Source: JBJTIF01 sp046094825 (GTDB lineage: Bacteria > Actinomycetota > UBA4738 > HRBIN12). From it: a DNA stretch of 6,433 nucleotides. Where the stretch lies: assembly GCA_046094825.1 (NCBI GenBank), contig JBJTIF010000095.1, positions 1-6,433 of the forward strand. The letters are read 5' to 3'. The position numbers and the translations under genes are program-made. Position 1 is the first letter of the stretch, and every line of letters starts with the position of its first letter. Below the pieces are notes generated by a model. It was given only the letters and a program-made list of their open reading frames with translations. It was not told the origin of the DNA and ran no database searches. Positions 4,973 through 6,433 of the stretch are shown here, piece by piece.

Positions 4973-5979
4973 CGTTCGCCTCCTGACTGACCCGGAGTAT
5001 CAAGTACGGCTTCAGGTTCGGGTGCCTCGCCGAGCAGGACCGGGGGCGGAGGCAGATCGGGTTCCTCCTCCTCCGAGCGCACGGGCGCCTGCTTCGGAGC
5101 CGCATCGTCAGGCGGCGGCACGACGATGACGGGCATCTCGACGATCGGCATCGGTTCGCTGCTCGCGGGCTTCGCGACGAGTTCCCTCGAGAGGGCGCGG
5201 TAGTAGTCGGCCGCCTTCGACTTCGGGTCGTAGACCGTGATCGGCATCCCGAAGCCCGGGGCCTCGGACAGGCGGACGTTGCGCGGGATGATCGTGTCGT
5301 AGACGCGCGCGCCGAAGTACTTCCGCACCTCGTCCACGACCTGCTGCGAGAGCTTCGTGCGCGGGTCGAACATCGTCATGACGATGCCGGCGAGGCGGAG
5401 ATCCGGATTCACGTTCCTCTGCACGAGCTGGACGTTGCGCAGGAGCTGGCTCAGCCCCTCGAGCGCGTAGTACTCGCACTGGATCGGCACGATGAGCTCA
5501 CGCGCGGCCGTGAGGGCGTTCACGGTGAGGAGCCCGAGCGAGGGCGGGCAGTCCAGGAGCACGAACTCGAATCGCCCCGGCTCGAGGGAGTCGATCGCCT
5601 TCTTCAGGCGCTGCTCGCGGGAGAACGCGGACACGAGCTCGATCTCCGCGCCGGCCAGATCGATCGTGGAGGGGATCGCCGAGAGCATCGGGACCGGCGT
5701 CTGCACGATGGCCTCGGAGATCGGGGCGTCGGAGACGAGCACGTCGTAGATCGTGACCTCTCGCGACTCGTGCTTGATGCCCATCCCCGTCGAGGCGTTG
5801 CCCTGCGGGTCGAGGTCGATCACGAGCACGGGATGCCCGGACTCGGCGAGCGCCGCGCCGAGGCTGACCGCCGTGGTGCTCTTGCCGACGCCACCCTTCT
5901 GGTTGACGACGGCACACACCCGGGGTGCGCCTCCGCGCGCCGACGCTGGGGATGCGCCGCTAGCGCGAGGATCGCTCAC
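4969..5979 (-). CDS. parA: Chromosome-partitioning ATPase ParA (Soj) with an extended acidic proline-rich C-terminal tail
   Basis: ParA is a deviant-Walker ATPase that binds nucleoid DNA as an ATP dimer and is released by ParB, driving origin separation. Visible are the deviant Walker A KGGVGKST (28-35) with both lysines, the A' region IDLDPQGNASTG (54-65), Walker B DCPPSLG (143-149), and the conserved late segment IPRNVRLSEAPGFGMPI (231-247). The core ends near 269, about the family length. Residues 270-336 form an added tail with repeated prolines, an EEEEPDLPPPP block and no predicted fold by eye. The GTG start at 5979 overlaps the rsmG stop as GTGA and has no clear SD, so translation probably depends on rsmG. 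parB follows with an ATGA overlap, which makes a chromosomal parAB operon rather than a plasmid one the natural reading. Confidence 0.95.
   Translation of the reverse strand: MSDPRASGASPASARGGAPRVCAVVNQKGGVGKSTTAVSLGAALAESGHPVLVIDLDPQGNASTGMGIKHESREVTIYDVLVSDAPISEAIVQTPVPMLSAIPSTIDLAGAEIELVSAFSREQRLKKAIDSLEPGRFEFVLLDCPPSLGLLTVNALTAARELIVPIQCEYYALEGLSQLLRNVQLVQRNVNPDLRLAGIVMTMFDPRTKLSQQVVDEVRKYFGARVYDTIIPRNVRLSEAPGFGMPITVYDPKSKAADYYRALSRELVAKPASSEPMPIVEMPVIVVPPPDDAAPKQAPVRSEEEEPDLPPPPVLLGEAPEPEAVLDTPGQSGGER
4979..4984 (-). promoter_or_regulatory. Ribosome binding site of parB, inside the parA 3' end
   Basis: AGGAGG on the minus strand, 6 nt before the parB ATG and within the last codons of parA. 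It gives parB its own strong initiation in addition to the ATGA stop/start coupling, and supports the ATG at 4972 as the start. Confidence 0.8.
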
Positions 5980-6433
5980 TGGCGATGGATGATAGCGAGT
6001 GGTCCCGCGCTTGCAAGCGCGGCCGGGAGGAGTTCGACCCGGGCCCCGGGCACCTCGACGGCCGTCCGCTCCCCCGCGAAGTACACGAGGTGGCCCCCGG
6101 GGGCCAGGAGCGGCTCGGCCTGCCGCCAGGACTCCTCGGGGGCGGCGTACGCCCGGGCGAAGCAGAGGTCGAAGGGGCCCCGAGCGTCCTCGCTCCGGCC
6201 CTGGGTGACCTCGACGTTGCCGAGCCCGAGGCGCTCGACCACCAGCTCGAGGAAGGCCACCCGCTTCGGCCGGACCTCCACGAGCCGGACTGACAGGTCG
6301 GGGCAGGCGATCGCGACGGGGATGCCCGGGAGTCCGGCCCCGGAACCCAGATCGGCGGGGGGGCGGTGCCGGGGTCCGCCCGCCCCCCGGGGCCGTAGGG
6401 CGGTGGGGGCGGTGCGCCAGGGGGTGCCGGCGG
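5976..6433 (-). CDS. rsmG: 16S rRNA (guanine527-N7)-methyltransferase RsmG, C-terminal part (5' end off the right edge)
   Basis: RsmG (GidB) methylates N7 of G527 in 16S rRNA using S-adenosylmethionine; loss gives low-level streptomycin resistance in several bacteria. The last 125 residues read cleanly from the SAM-binding motif DLGSGAGLPGIPVA (codons from 6353), through EVRPKRVAFLELV, the motif FARAYAAP and LAPGGHLVYFAG, to the stop at 5976-5978. RsmG is usually 200-240 residues, so about the first third is missing. Upstream of 6353 the frame stays open to 6431 but the translation is Pro/Arg/Gly-rich and does not resemble the family. The stop overlaps the parA GTG, matching the rsmG-parA-parB order near oriC in many bacteria. 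Confidence 0.88.
   Translation of the reverse strand, partial: AGTPWRTAPTALRPRGAGGPRHRPPADLGSGAGLPGIPVAIACPDLSVRLVEVRPKRVAFLELVVERLGLGNVEVTQGRSEDARGPFDLCFARAYAAPEESWRQAEPLLAPGGHLVYFAGERTAVEVPGARVELLPAALASAGPLAIIHRQ

Noticed and set aside
4969..5979. Plasmid or phage origin of the parAB genes
   Set aside because: Coupling to rsmG, the Soj-like motifs and the conserved neighbours trxB-trxA-cwlM all point to the chromosomal segregation locus. No mobile-element sequence is seen.

Overview
The window is very GC-rich (above about 70% by eye), almost fully coding, and dominated by G/C third positions. Gene content and order point to the Actinomycetota. The run trxB - trxA - cwlM-like gene > < parB - parA - rsmG matches the block next to the chromosomal replication origin in mycobacteria and relatives. 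I cannot fix the class from sequence alone; a deep-branching lineage such as Acidimicrobiia is possible, but that is a guess. If the usual order continues, jag/yidC/rnpA/rpmH/dnaA and oriC lie beyond the right edge.

Left part (1-1648): two menaquinone-biosynthesis genes diverge from a 51-bp spacer. menB (DHNA-CoA synthase) runs left off the window. menE (o-succinylbenzoate-CoA ligase) runs right. menE is interrupted by an in-frame TAA exactly in its conserved adenylation motif (YGMTE), and both flanking halves remain well conserved. The spacer holds a near-symmetric element with an actinobacterial -10-like hexamer on each strand, plus a separate 12-bp perfect palindrome touching the menB start.

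Middle part (1713-4039): trxB and trxA form a complete cytoplasmic thioredoxin system. They are followed by a CwlM-like protein with two peptidoglycan-binding domains and an amidase-fold domain that has lost recognisable zinc ligands. The three genes are closely spaced and probably cotranscribed. TrxA carries WCVPC rather than WCGPC at its active site.

Right part (4043-6433): on the minus strand, rsmG (16S rRNA m7G methyltransferase, 5' part missing), parA and parB are joined by 4-base start/stop overlaps, a tightly coupled chromosome-segregation operon. ParA has an unusual acidic, proline-rich C-terminal tail of about 67 residues. ParB has a short Thr/Gly linker built on a 12-bp tandem duplication. 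parB and the cwlM-like gene converge with only 3 bp between stop codons, and a short hairpin spans both stops. The last ~75 bases of the window no longer read as recognisable RsmG and may be sequence-edge noise.

No RNA genes, insertion sequences, CRISPR arrays, parS sites or gene-free stretches over 300 bp were seen. I see no previously undescribed multi-gene system here. The notable points are single-gene oddities within a conserved housekeeping region.
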